From: a marine gamma proteobacterium HTCC2143
GTDB taxonomy: Bacteria > Pseudomonadota > Gammaproteobacteria > Pseudomonadales > Dasaniaceae
Assembly (NCBI GenBank): GCA_000169075.1
Contig: AAVT01000001.1
Coordinates: 434,001 to 498,000 of the forward strand
Direction of reading: 5' to 3'
DNA length: 64,000 bases
The notes beneath the pieces were generated by a model that was not told the origin of the DNA, searched no databases, and saw only the letters and a program-made list of their open reading frames with translations. The position numbers and the translations under genes were made by a program. Shown here piece by piece: positions 1 through 7,546 of the stretch; within the stretch, counting starts at the first letter, position 1, and every line of letters begins with the position of its first letter.

Positions 1-408
1 AACATTAGCTTCGTCGGGAGTAGGAAGGGTGTCCATTGTATATTCACTGGGCATTACAAAGTGGATTCGCCAGCTGCCCTTCTCTTCTTTTAATGTTACG
101 GGCGTCGTCATGCTAATCTTTTCGGCTTTGGGTTGTATAGTTACCGGTGCCGTCATGTTTACTTTTTCTATTTCGCCAGCCTTTGATGTATTATCGCCAA
201 AAATATAGCCCGCTATACGTCTAAAGCCTTGACTGGACGCATCATCCATCGATCCGTCAACAATGGTTTCCGCAACAATCATAGGATTATATGCTCTTAG
301 TTCAAAATCACCTGCCACTTCTAGTACCTCGTACTTTGGTTCTTCTATCGCCATAATTTGACCACTAAATAACAGCGAAATTAACGTAACTAGTATCTGT
401 TTACTCAT
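1..408 (-). CDS. SOUL family haem-binding protein, 3' end beyond window edge
   Basis: The reverse strand reads open from an ATG at 408 to the window edge, so the C-terminus is missing. The product starts with a short hydrophobic leader (MSKQILVTLISLLFSG, probable signal peptide) followed by the SOUL/HBP signature: a YEV.EV....ELR.Y start, the segment GFRRIAGYIFGDN, and two MTAPV/MTTPV repeats. SOUL proteins bind haem or tetrapyrroles; an exported bacterial form is common, with no well-defined role. A Shine-Dalgarno GAGGGA lies 6 nt before the start. It follows a tiny ORF and a KefB-type antiporter on the same strand, so it may be the last gene of that transcript. The family call is secure; the function is not. 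Confidence 0.85.
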   Translation of the reverse strand, partial: MSKQILVTLISLLFSGQIMAIEEPKYEVLEVAGDFELRAYNPMIVAETIVDGSMDDASSQGFRRIAGYIFGDNTSKAGEIEKVNMTAPVTIQPKAEKISMTTPVTLKEEKGSWRIHFVMPSEYTMDTLPTPDEANV

Positions 409-419
409 ACATCTTCCCT

Positions 420-548
420 CTAGATTCTGCGATTTTTACGACGAAAATCATAGCTTCGTTCGTTTTCGATTGTCTTTGCCCACCAAACATTAGGTCCGTC
501 TGATAGCACCTTTAATGCCGCGCTATTTTGATAGAGTAATACATCCAT
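420..548 (-). CDS. Tiny hypothetical protein (42 aa)
   Basis: An ATG-started frame of 42 codons lies between the KefB-type antiporter and the SOUL gene on the same strand, 45 nt after one and 11 nt before the other. The product (MDVLLYQNSAALKVLSDG at the N-terminus) ends in a basic, arginine-rich tail. I do not recognise the family. No good ribosome-binding site is visible before the ATG, which lowers confidence. The fit between two same-strand genes and the protein-like composition favour a real small gene, but chance cannot be excluded. Confidence 0.4.
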   Translation of the reverse strand: MDVLLYQNSAALKVLSDGPNVWWAKTIENERSYDFRRKNRRI

Positions 549-593
549 GGTTATTCGACAATGCGGCGGATATCATTGATATTTAGCCGCTGA

Positions 594-2195
594 TCAATCA
601 ATACTTCTGCCGTCAACAATCGCCATCTTACTAGTATCGATCAGACTAATACTCTCTTCAGCAAAGCCTACGCCAGCTTCGTTATAGAAGTTAAATACCT
701 TATCTACGCCCAAGGCTTCAATGGATTTTCTTTCATCATCGAAACGCGCTATTGCTGCTATTTTACCCTGATAACGCGCATAGCGTAGCTGTTGAGTAAT
801 ACTGGTAATATCTTGAACTGAGGGCAACGCTAACAAAACTAATTGTAATTTATCAAGATCGATGCTCTCCCAGAAATTAATATCTTCCGCATCGCCACAA
901 AAAGCTTGTATCTGCTCTTGGTTCAGCCACTCGACTTTTTCTTTATCCGTATCTAAACCCCATGCTTGACCTGGAACTCTGCTATTCAACGCTTGGTATG
1001 CACCCATACCGACGCGCCCCATACCAATGACGACTATAGGTGCGCCGTGAGGTTGCAAAAAGTTATCTTCTGGCAACTTTTCTGAGGTCTCGTATTTTTT
1101 TATTGCCTCTCTATTTTCGCTAAAAAATTGATGTGCATAATTGTAAATGAAATTGGTGATCACAAAAGATATTGAAACCGCTAGCGATAAGATAACTAAC
1201 CATTCACTGCTAAGCCAGCCTAACTGGGTACTGAGTGTAGCGACAATAAGACCAAATTCACTGAAGTTACTCAGTGCCAATGCCGCTAAAAATGCGGTTC
1301 TAACGCGAAGCCTGAGCTGGGTGAATAAATAGAAGAATAATAAGAACTTCACTGGAATTAGCAGAGTGAGTACAGCGGCAATGGCAAGCATCTCCCAGGT
1401 GGGTAAAGCTGCGAACCCAATCGATAAAAAGAACCCTATTAAAAACAGGTCTTTAAAGCCCATCAGTGACTTATTAATTTCGCTCGATTTTTTGTGGGAT
1501 GCCAAGTACATTCCTGCCAATAAAGCGCCTAAATCGCCCTTAATATTGACGAATTCAAAAAGCTCATACGCTCCTAAGGCTAAAAAGAACCCGGCTAAGG
1601 GGATTAGCTCGCCATGGCCGATATGGTCTACTAACTTATTGACTAACGGCTTTAGCACCACGGCTGATAACAATAGAAGCGCCCACAGAGAAGGAATCTT
1701 GCCGGTAGCGATAACAAGAAATAAAACCGCAGCGATATCCTGCATTACCAATATTCCAATGGCGAGCTTACCGTGTCGAGTTCGCATTTCACCATGATCT
1801 TCCATTAACTTTACGACACATACTGTGCTGCTAAAACTTAATGCGAAAACAATAAGTGCAATGGTATACGTGTCTATTTGAGCAAAGTAACTTAACGAAA
1901 AAGCAACAAATGCTTTTATAAACAGCATAGCTAGCACAAACCACAGAAGCCCATGAGTGATACTGCCTAACCAGACTTCATTTTTTATTAAGTCCCGAAC
2001 ATTAAGTTTTAAACCGATAGTAAACAGCATCAAAGTGATACCGAGGTTAGCAAGCGAGTCGATTAATGCATCCGCCTCAAAGCCTAAGAAATGCAGTAAA
2101 AATCCAGCCAATAAATAGCCGGTAGATGGAGGAAGGGAAATAAGCTTAGTTGACAAGCCGCAAGCAAAAGCAAATAAAATCCAAATAAAATCCAT
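594..2195 (-). CDS. KefB/YbaL-type monovalent cation:proton antiporter (CPA2)
   Basis: This 533-residue inner-membrane protein is a CPA2-type K+ or Na+/H+ exchanger. About twelve hydrophobic segments fill residues 1-350, with the conserved QDIAAV stretch near residue 152. After a short charged linker, a TrkA-N (RCK) nucleotide-binding domain begins near residue 386 with the Rossmann motif GMGRVG at 391-396. The protein ends after TrkA-N without a TrkA-C domain, as in YbaL/KefC-like members. The ATG at 2195 is preceded by AAGGAA at good spacing. Family members protect against electrophile or osmotic stress by ligand-gated ion efflux. Which ion is moved, and whether glutathione gates it, cannot be read from sequence. 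Confidence 0.85.
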   Translation of the reverse strand: MDFIWILFAFACGLSTKLISLPPSTGYLLAGFLLHFLGFEADALIDSLANLGITLMLFTIGLKLNVRDLIKNEVWLGSITHGLLWFVLAMLFIKAFVAFSLSYFAQIDTYTIALIVFALSFSSTVCVVKLMEDHGEMRTRHGKLAIGILVMQDIAAVLFLVIATGKIPSLWALLLLSAVVLKPLVNKLVDHIGHGELIPLAGFFLALGAYELFEFVNIKGDLGALLAGMYLASHKKSSEINKSLMGFKDLFLIGFFLSIGFAALPTWEMLAIAAVLTLLIPVKFLLFFYLFTQLRLRVRTAFLAALALSNFSEFGLIVATLSTQLGWLSSEWLVILSLAVSISFVITNFIYNYAHQFFSENREAIKKYETSEKLPEDNFLQPHGAPIVVIGMGRVGMGAYQALNSRVPGQAWGLDTDKEKVEWLNQEQIQAFCGDAEDINFWESIDLDKLQLVLLALPSVQDITSITQQLRYARYQGKIAAIARFDDERKSIEALGVDKVFNFYNEAGVGFAEESISLIDTSKMAIVDGRSID

Positions 2196-2518
2196 TGTAT
2201 TCCTTAGCTATTGTTAGACACGGTATGACTACACCCACTGCAAATGAAAAAACCAGTTAATATTAGCAGTACATTTTTTTGTAATAATTACAATTGATAG
2301 GGACTGAATCACCATAGACAGCAACCATAGAGCCAAACGGGATGGCAGATGATGTCGGACCGACCCTGATCATGTGTCATCGATTGCATTCATGATCCAG
2401 CGTCGACATTCCCGTGACATATTTTTCTGTTCGATTGAGAAAAATAAGGGTTTAATCCTTTCTGTACTCAACGTAAGCTGCCTATTGACATCAAATTCAT
2501 ACTTCATGGAGAGCTACA
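2196..2518. other. Intergenic region between divergent genes
   Basis: This 323-bp gap separates the divergent antiporter and GST genes and must hold both promoters. An imperfectly flanked inverted repeat GATCATG (2368-2374) / CATGATC (2391-2397) could be a regulator site. I see no RNA gene or convincing coding frame. The forward frame opening at 2374 mostly overlaps the GST gene in another phase and has no family resemblance. Confidence 0.5.
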
Positions 2519-3292
2519 ATGAAACAACACCGCATCCTTATGACACTAATAATACTATCATCTTTTTGGACTTCGACGAGCTACGCCGAGGCCACATCAG
2601 CAGATTCTATAAGGAATGCGATGCCCGAATTAACCATCTACCATCTTGAAGGCCGGCGATCCGAACGTCTGGTATGGCTCATGGAGGAATTGAACTTACC
2701 TTATAATCTGGTCTTTGAGCGCGGCAGCTTAGCCGGTTCAATGGCGAAAATCAAAGCCGTTAATCCTGATATGCCGATGGCACCAACAGTGACTTTGGGG
2801 GCCCAGGTATTGGTAGAATCCGGCGCTATTATCGAGTTGCTGTTGGGCCGTTATGCGCCCAACGAATTACACCCCCCCATCGATAGCGATGAATATGCTA
2901 GCTATCTTATGTGGATGCACTACGCCGAGGGCTCACTTGCAGCGCGTCTAATTGCCGACTATCGAACTTGGTTAAAGGAACCACCAACTGAGCGGTCTCG
3001 CCTTGTTGACTCGGAAGCCACCGTACAATTTGCTGAAAACTATTTAGCTAAAAATGCGTGGTTTGGCGGTGAAGATTTTTCTGCCGCAGACATTATGATG
3101 CTATTTCCTCTGACCTTAGCCACCTCATTAAATATTGTTGATGAAGCTCAATTTCCAAAAATTGCACTGTGGAAAGAGAAAGCTGTTGCACGCCCTGCGT
3201 ATAAACGCATGCTCGAAAAAGCGCGACCAGATGGAATGATCGGTATGTTGCCAAAATTACCTAGCCACGCGCCAGCGGGACCGCGCCGTTGA
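2519..3292 (+). CDS. Glutathione S-transferase-like protein with apparent signal peptide
   Basis: From residue 35 the protein is a standard GST: thioredoxin-fold start PELTIYHLEGRRSERLVWL, then an all-helical C-terminal half containing GGEDFSAADIMM. GSTs conjugate or reduce with glutathione in the cytoplasm. Oddly, the frame begins 34 codons earlier with a typical Sec signal peptide (basic MKQHR, hydrophobic core, cleavage likely after SYAEA). The upstream ATG at 2519 has GGAG 6-9 nt before it. An in-frame ATG at 2621 also has an AAGGA site and would give a cytoplasmic GST. One gene may thus yield two forms, or one start is silent. The C-terminus is proline- and arginine-rich. Substrate unknown. 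Confidence 0.85.
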   Translation: MKQHRILMTLIILSSFWTSTSYAEATSADSIRNAMPELTIYHLEGRRSERLVWLMEELNLPYNLVFERGSLAGSMAKIKAVNPDMPMAPTVTLGAQVLVESGAIIELLLGRYAPNELHPPIDSDEYASYLMWMHYAEGSLAARLIADYRTWLKEPPTERSRLVDSEATVQFAENYLAKNAWFGGEDFSAADIMMLFPLTLATSLNIVDEAQFPKIALWKEKAVARPAYKRMLEKARPDGMIGMLPKLPSHAPAGPRR

Positions 3293-3358
3293 ACAGTCCG
3301 TAACTAGCGGTCTACTCGATAATCTTTGTTTGAATAGACAACTCTGGAGCAGCACGCT

Positions 3359-3922
3359 GTGAGATCCCTACTGTCGGTTGTTATCATCGTATGGTTAGTA
3401 GCAGCTTGTGTTGGCAGCAAAATTATTGTAAATCCCAAGAATTCTTTTGACGCCGCCAGCTACCAAAGTTTTGCCTGGTCGAATGAGGCAATGACTGACG
3501 ATGGTAGAAATCGTTTTTACTACAATCTTGATCGCTTTGTGCGTGGAGGCATTACCACTGGGTTAATCAATAAGGGCTATCAGGAAGTAGCAAAACCGCA
3601 AGCAGATCTTTTATTAACCTATAACTTTTTTCAAACAGTGACACCAGATCGCGGCGGCCTAATTTCGCCTATCAACGAAGCAAATGCCGCTCGGGACAAT
3701 GGTGCGGATGTCAATCGCACCTCGTTACACAACCACTACATACCCGCTGCCATTCAACGCGGCAGTCTATCATTGAGTATTGATGATGCGAGGCAAGGTA
3801 AAGAAGTCTGGCAGGCTACTATAAGTAAAGTTATCGAGAGCCAGACTGACAACCAGTCCATGGTAAAAAAAAGCGTTAACACTCTGCTTCTCAAATTATT
3901 GAGAGACATTCCTGCTAAATAA
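3359..3922 (+). CDS. DUF4136 family lipoprotein
   Basis: A 187-residue protein starting at GTG 3359, with GGAG about 10 nt upstream. The N-terminus is a lipoprotein signal: hydrophobic core ending in LVAAC, with Cys17 the probable lipidated residue. The rest matches DUF4136: a tyrosine-rich YQSFAWS segment near residue 35, a middle repeat in which the chain regains register at ADLLLTYNFF, and a C-terminal EVWQATISK..ES strand. DUF4136 proteins are envelope lipoproteins of unknown role. It lies 66 bp after the GST gene on the same strand and could share its transcript. Confidence 0.75.
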   Translation: MRSLLSVVIIVWLVAACVGSKIIVNPKNSFDAASYQSFAWSNEAMTDDGRNRFYYNLDRFVRGGITTGLINKGYQEVAKPQADLLLTYNFFQTVTPDRGGLISPINEANAARDNGADVNRTSLHNHYIPAAIQRGSLSLSIDDARQGKEVWQATISKVIESQTDNQSMVKKSVNTLLLKLLRDIPAK

Positions 3923-4031
3923 GCAAAGACCGCGGGGCCTCACCATCGTCGACACCTTGCTTCGGTGACAGCACTGGCCGCTCGGGTAAACAGGAACTGT
4001 CGATCTCCTGACTTCTGTGACCTAAGGCAAT

Positions 4032-5057
4032 CTAAACTGAGACCGGGTCGGCAATTTTTAACAACTGCTTTCCGAAATTTTTACCGGTATACAGTCGCTG
4101 TAAGGTGGCTGGGATATGTTCAAAGCCTTCTTGCAAGTCAATTTGGAACTTTAATTCTCCCGACGCCACCCAAGCCATTATATCTTTAACCGCTTCTGCG
4201 GCGCGGGGCAAATAATCTAAAATAATGAACCCTTCCATACGACTGCGGTTGGTTACTAGTTTCATCAAATTAGAGGGGCCCGGCAGAGGTTCTGTCGCGT
4301 TATAGCCGGCGATACCTCCACATAAAACAACCCGAGATCGTAAATTCAGATGCTCCAAGGCATCTTCTAAAATGGTACCGCCCACATTATCAAAAAAGAC
4401 GTCCCATTTGTCGGGGCAGTGGTGCGCGATTTGAGCACGTACATTTTCATTTTTATAGTCAATCACCGCATCAAATCCGGCCTCTTTTTGCAGCCAAGCA
4501 CATTTTTCTGAACCACCGGCAATCCCGACGACACGACAGCCTTTGAGCTTTGCAATTTGTCCCACAACCGAACCCGTAGCCCCAGCGGCTCCAGATATCA
4601 GCACTGTTTCCCCAGGGCGAGGCTGTCCAAGGTCTAACAAGCCGAAGTAGGCGGTAAGCCCAGTAATTCCCAAAACAGACAGCATCATTTCAGGCGACAC
4701 CCCTGGCGGCAATTTTGATAACCCCATCGGGCCCTGACCTGGCGCCACCACAACATAATCTTGCCAGCACCCTGTTGTTTGAACGAGGTCTCCTACCGAA
4801 AATTCCGCGTGCAATGACTCGACTACCTGACCGACAGAACCTGCTCGCATCGGCTCACCGATATTGACAGGAGGAAGATAACCCGGCTGGTCAACCATCC
4901 AACCACGCTGCGTGGGATCAAAAGATAGGAACAAGTTTTTTACCAGCACCTCACCAATACCAGGCACCGGAACAGGTGTCTCAGCGTATTTGAAATTCTC
5001 GGGGCCCACCATGCCTGAAGGTCTTTTTGCCAACAGCCACTGCCGATTTATTTCCAT
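4032..5057 (-). CDS. NADP-dependent MDR-family oxidoreductase (alkenal/quinone reductase type)
   Basis: A 341-residue zinc-free medium-chain dehydrogenase/reductase of the leukotriene B4 dehydrogenase/CurA group. The N-terminal catalytic part carries the family signature SFDPTQRGWM near residue 48, and the cofactor domain has the NADP-binding motif SGAAGATGSVVGQIAK near residue 155. Relatives reduce the C=C bond of alpha,beta-unsaturated aldehydes and ketones with NADPH in the cytoplasm. An AGGAGTAA site precedes the ATG. It lies 44 bp downstream of a same-strand TetR gene, which probably controls it. The context suggests reductive handling of an enone, or detoxification; the substrate is unknown. 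Confidence 0.85.
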   Translation of the reverse strand: MEINRQWLLAKRPSGMVGPENFKYAETPVPVPGIGEVLVKNLFLSFDPTQRGWMVDQPGYLPPVNIGEPMRAGSVGQVVESLHAEFSVGDLVQTTGCWQDYVVVAPGQGPMGLSKLPPGVSPEMMLSVLGITGLTAYFGLLDLGQPRPGETVLISGAAGATGSVVGQIAKLKGCRVVGIAGGSEKCAWLQKEAGFDAVIDYKNENVRAQIAHHCPDKWDVFFDNVGGTILEDALEHLNLRSRVVLCGGIAGYNATEPLPGPSNLMKLVTNRSRMEGFIILDYLPRAAEAVKDIMAWVASGELKFQIDLQEGFEHIPATLQRLYTGKNFGKQLLKIADPVSV

Positions 5058-5101
5058 TATGTTACTCCTTACACTTTACAATTTGGGGGCTTGCTGGGAC
5101 A

Positions 5102-5749
5102 TCACGTTTCACTGACTTCTGTGCGAATGCCGGCAATGATTCGACATGCATTTTTGATAAACAAAGTTTCTGATGAAAACAAATTAACAAGTTCCTGCAC
5201 GTCAGAGGGTATTATTTCGCCGATTAGCGAGGGCCGCTGGTCTGTGCTGCTAGTACCTATCAGCAGAACGCCCATAGTTCTGACCAACTCAGCTGCCTGT
5301 GTCTTCGTCAGTGTCAGTATTGGCACAGTTTTTTCGGCGATATAGTCTACCCTTTCAATAAAAACGCGCTTCGATTTGATCAAGCTTTCCATGGAAACAT
5401 TGTGTTCAATCACGTGTTCTAGCCGAATCAACAATGGCACGAAGCTACCGTCTGCGATTGCTGTCTTATATAACTCGCTAGCATAATCATGATCGCTCAT
5501 ATCAGGACGTAATTGATCAACAAACGTCTGGCTCCAACGAACCAAGCTCATGGTATGTAACGTTAGAAACACTTCCTCTCGCGTTTTGAAATAGAGATAG
5601 AGGGTCCCCTTAACAACACCTGCCAATTTCGCAAGGCTCGCCATTGAGAAAGCCTCGTACCCCACTTCATGAAAGTGTTGCTCCGCCGCTTCAAGGATCT
5701 GCAGGCGACGGAATTCTTTTTGCTCTTGAGTGCGCGCTCGATGCTGCAT
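5102..5749 (-). CDS. TetR/AcrR family transcriptional regulator
   Basis: A dimeric one-component repressor of about 215 residues. The N-terminal helix-turn-helix is clear: ILEAAEQHFHEVGYEAFSMA, then LAKLAGVVKGTLYLYFKTREEVF. The C-terminal ligand domain is all-helical and resembles no specific subgroup I can name. A TTG codon at 5770 would add seven residues; I prefer the ATG at 5749, which fits the family start better. It precedes the MDR oxidoreductase on the same strand and is the likely regulator of that gene and itself. The TetR gene's upstream region contains a perfect inverted repeat (6005-6042) that could be its operator. Confidence 0.85.
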   Translation of the reverse strand: MQHRARTQEQKEFRRLQILEAAEQHFHEVGYEAFSMASLAKLAGVVKGTLYLYFKTREEVFLTLHTMSLVRWSQTFVDQLRPDMSDHDYASELYKTAIADGSFVPLLIRLEHVIEHNVSMESLIKSKRVFIERVDYIAEKTVPILTLTKTQAAELVRTMGVLLIGTSSTDQRPSLIGEIIPSDVQELVNLFSSETLFIKNACRIIAGIRTEVSET

Positions 5750-5822
5750 AGTCGTCCGCTCTTTATCCAAAATTAATACTTTTTATGCCGACATCGAAAA
5801 AGCTGTGAACGCACGCCAAGTG

Positions 5823-6014
5823 CTAATGATCATCGCTTAATTTGTGATCGAATACTTTTTTCAGATGTCTCGCGATAGGGAGGCAAACACCTATCCCACT
5901 GTTTTTCTTCGATGCCATAATAACTGACTGGAAGTCATTAAATAACCCCCCATCTGGGATTGCAAGTTCTTTTTTGAGATTAAACCCGCCGCAGGAAGCC
6001 GATGACTTTAGCAA
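5823..6014 (-). pseudogene. Possible C-terminal remnant of a LysR-type regulator (63 codons)
   Basis: The reverse frame encodes 63 residues without a family-typical N-terminus. The segment LFNDFQSVIMASKKNSGIGV followed by CLPIARHL resembles the region near the C-terminus of LysR effector domains, where a F.DF....AA..G.G(I/V)..LP pattern is common. If so, the helix-turn-helix and most of the effector domain have been lost. The start overlaps an inverted repeat, so the frame may be chance. The resemblance is by eye only. Confidence 0.28.
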
Positions 6015-6042
6015 AGTTCTAACACATTAACTTTGCTAAAGT
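6005..6042. repeat. Perfect 14-bp inverted repeat, operator- or hairpin-like
   Basis: The arm ACTTTAGCAAAGTT (6005-6018) is followed after 10 nt by its exact reverse complement AACTTTGCTAAAGT (6029-6042). Each arm is itself a near-palindrome (ACTTT-AGC-AAAGT), so the site can be read as two adjacent copies of an operator-like box. No T-tract follows on either strand, which argues against a simple terminator. It lies between a TetR gene and a CoA-transferase gene, so a regulator binding site is my preferred reading. Confidence 0.6.
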
Positions 6043-6179
6043 TGGAGAACGCGTCACCAATATCAACGTCCGCCGACAGAGACGTTGTTATAGTACTGAG
6101 GCGGTCCACTGCCAATAGTCATTGCCAGAACTCAGTAAGCTAACCATCAGCGCATAAGACGGGCGTCAAAGTAAAATAA

Positions 6180-7412
6180 TTAACCGACCACGCCGTCACT
6201 TTTGAGACTAGTGATGGCCTCGCTGGACAATCCAAGATCCGTCAATACCTGTTCGGAATGCTGGCCTTTACTTGGTGCAGGTCCTCTTGGCTTTACATCC
6301 GCGGTATGAAAGCGCATAGGAATATTAACCGTCGGATAACGCCCAATAGACTCATGCTCCAGTTCAGGAAATAAACCTATGGCTTGTGCTTGGGGATCTT
6401 TCGGCACTTCATGCAATCCCAATACTGGCCCCCAAATCAGTTTGGCCGCATCAAATATAACACCCCATTCATCTCTTGATTTTGTCGCCAGAGTTTCATC
6501 AATACCCTCGACGATTTCTTGCATATTGCGAAACCGCCCGCGAATGTCCAGCAGGCGCTCATCGTCTAACCAGTGATCTCGGCCTATGGCCTTACAAAGG
6601 CGCGGCCAAGCCGACTCTTCCGGCATATTCAACACAATCCATTTGCCGTCGCCACAAGGGTAGCGATTGGAGGTGGCAATGATCATTTGATTACGCGCTC
6701 GCGGTCGCAACGGCGATTGATCAACAGCGGTAATCGCATAATCGGTAGCCTGAGTCCAAACCGCAGTTTCGTAAAGTGAGGTTTCAACGGCTTGTCCTTG
6801 GCCGCTGCGCTCGGCAACGCGCAACGCGGCCAAGATCGCTCCCACCAAAGCTAAGCCCGCGGTATGATCACCCTGTGCAGGCCTTGCCATAGGTACCTCA
6901 CCCTCTTCTCCTTCCCGCATGGCGTCATAAAGGCCGGAACGACCAAAAAACGCCGTTACATCATAGCCGGGGCGCCAAGCTTCAGGCCCCGTGGTGCCAT
7001 AGCCCGTTAGTGTAGCGTGCACAAGCCGAGGATTTACCTGTAACAACCGCTCCGGATTCAAACCGAATTTTTCTTGGCGTCGAGCTAATAAATTACACAG
7101 AAAAATGTCAGCTTTGGCCACCAGCGATCGAACTAAATCTGCACCCGCTTCAGTGTCGATAGCCACGGTAATCGATTTCTTGCCTCGGTTATCAACATCA
7201 AACTGATAGTCGTAGTGTTTTCGCGCCTCGTCCACTTTTGCCGGCCGCCCCATATTTCGCATAGGATCGCCCTTCAAGGGCTCAACTTTAATAACATTGG
7301 CTCCCATATCAGCGAGTATCGCGCCGGCACTAGGTGCGGCCATCCAATTGTCGAGTTCAATAACCGTAATACCTTCCAAGGGTGAGACCACTTTCTTACC
7401 TCTATAAATCAC
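6180..7412 (-). CDS. CaiB/BaiF family (family III) CoA-transferase
   Basis: This 410-residue cytoplasmic enzyme moves CoA between carboxylic acids. Family III features are present: the start PLEGITVIELDNWMAAPSAG, the segment ADMGANVIKVEPLKGDPMR, and the catalytic aspartate in QGDHTAG (Asp182), which forms the acyl-anhydride intermediate. Length is normal. The gene stands alone on the reverse strand. With enoyl-CoA hydratase-like and thiolase genes further along it suggests activation of an organic acid for beta-oxidation. The substrate cannot be predicted, since the family covers carnitine, oxalate, bile acids and aromatics. Confidence 0.88.
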   Translation of the reverse strand: MIYRGKKVVSPLEGITVIELDNWMAAPSAGAILADMGANVIKVEPLKGDPMRNMGRPAKVDEARKHYDYQFDVDNRGKKSITVAIDTEAGADLVRSLVAKADIFLCNLLARRQEKFGLNPERLLQVNPRLVHATLTGYGTTGPEAWRPGYDVTAFFGRSGLYDAMREGEEGEVPMARPAQGDHTAGLALVGAILAALRVAERSGQGQAVETSLYETAVWTQATDYAITAVDQSPLRPRARNQMIIATSNRYPCGDGKWIVLNMPEESAWPRLCKAIGRDHWLDDERLLDIRGRFRNMQEIVEGIDETLATKSRDEWGVIFDAAKLIWGPVLGLHEVPKDPQAQAIGLFPELEHESIGRYPTVNIPMRFHTADVKPRGPAPSKGQHSEQVLTDLGLSSEAITSLKSDGVVG

Positions 7413-7546
7413 ACAATTAATTTAGGATGGAAATCATACCGGATTCGCAGCAAGGGTGCTTCTCTCATTCGCTTCAGCGAAATTTTGACACTACTCCCCT
7501 ACAACACATATATTATGTCGAATAATAAAAACCAGTAGGCAACAAT

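Larger units (their letters stand above)
5750..6179. other. Intergenic region with gene remnant and inverted repeat
   Basis: These 430 bp lie between the TetR gene and the CoA-transferase gene, both on the reverse strand. The region contains a 63-codon reverse frame that may be a LysR remnant and a perfect 14-bp inverted repeat, each listed separately. I see no RNA gene. Confidence 0.5.

Noticed and set aside
2374..2649. 91-codon frame overlapping the GST start
   Set aside because: Its second half lies in another phase of the GST gene and its first half lacks any motif or ribosome-binding site.
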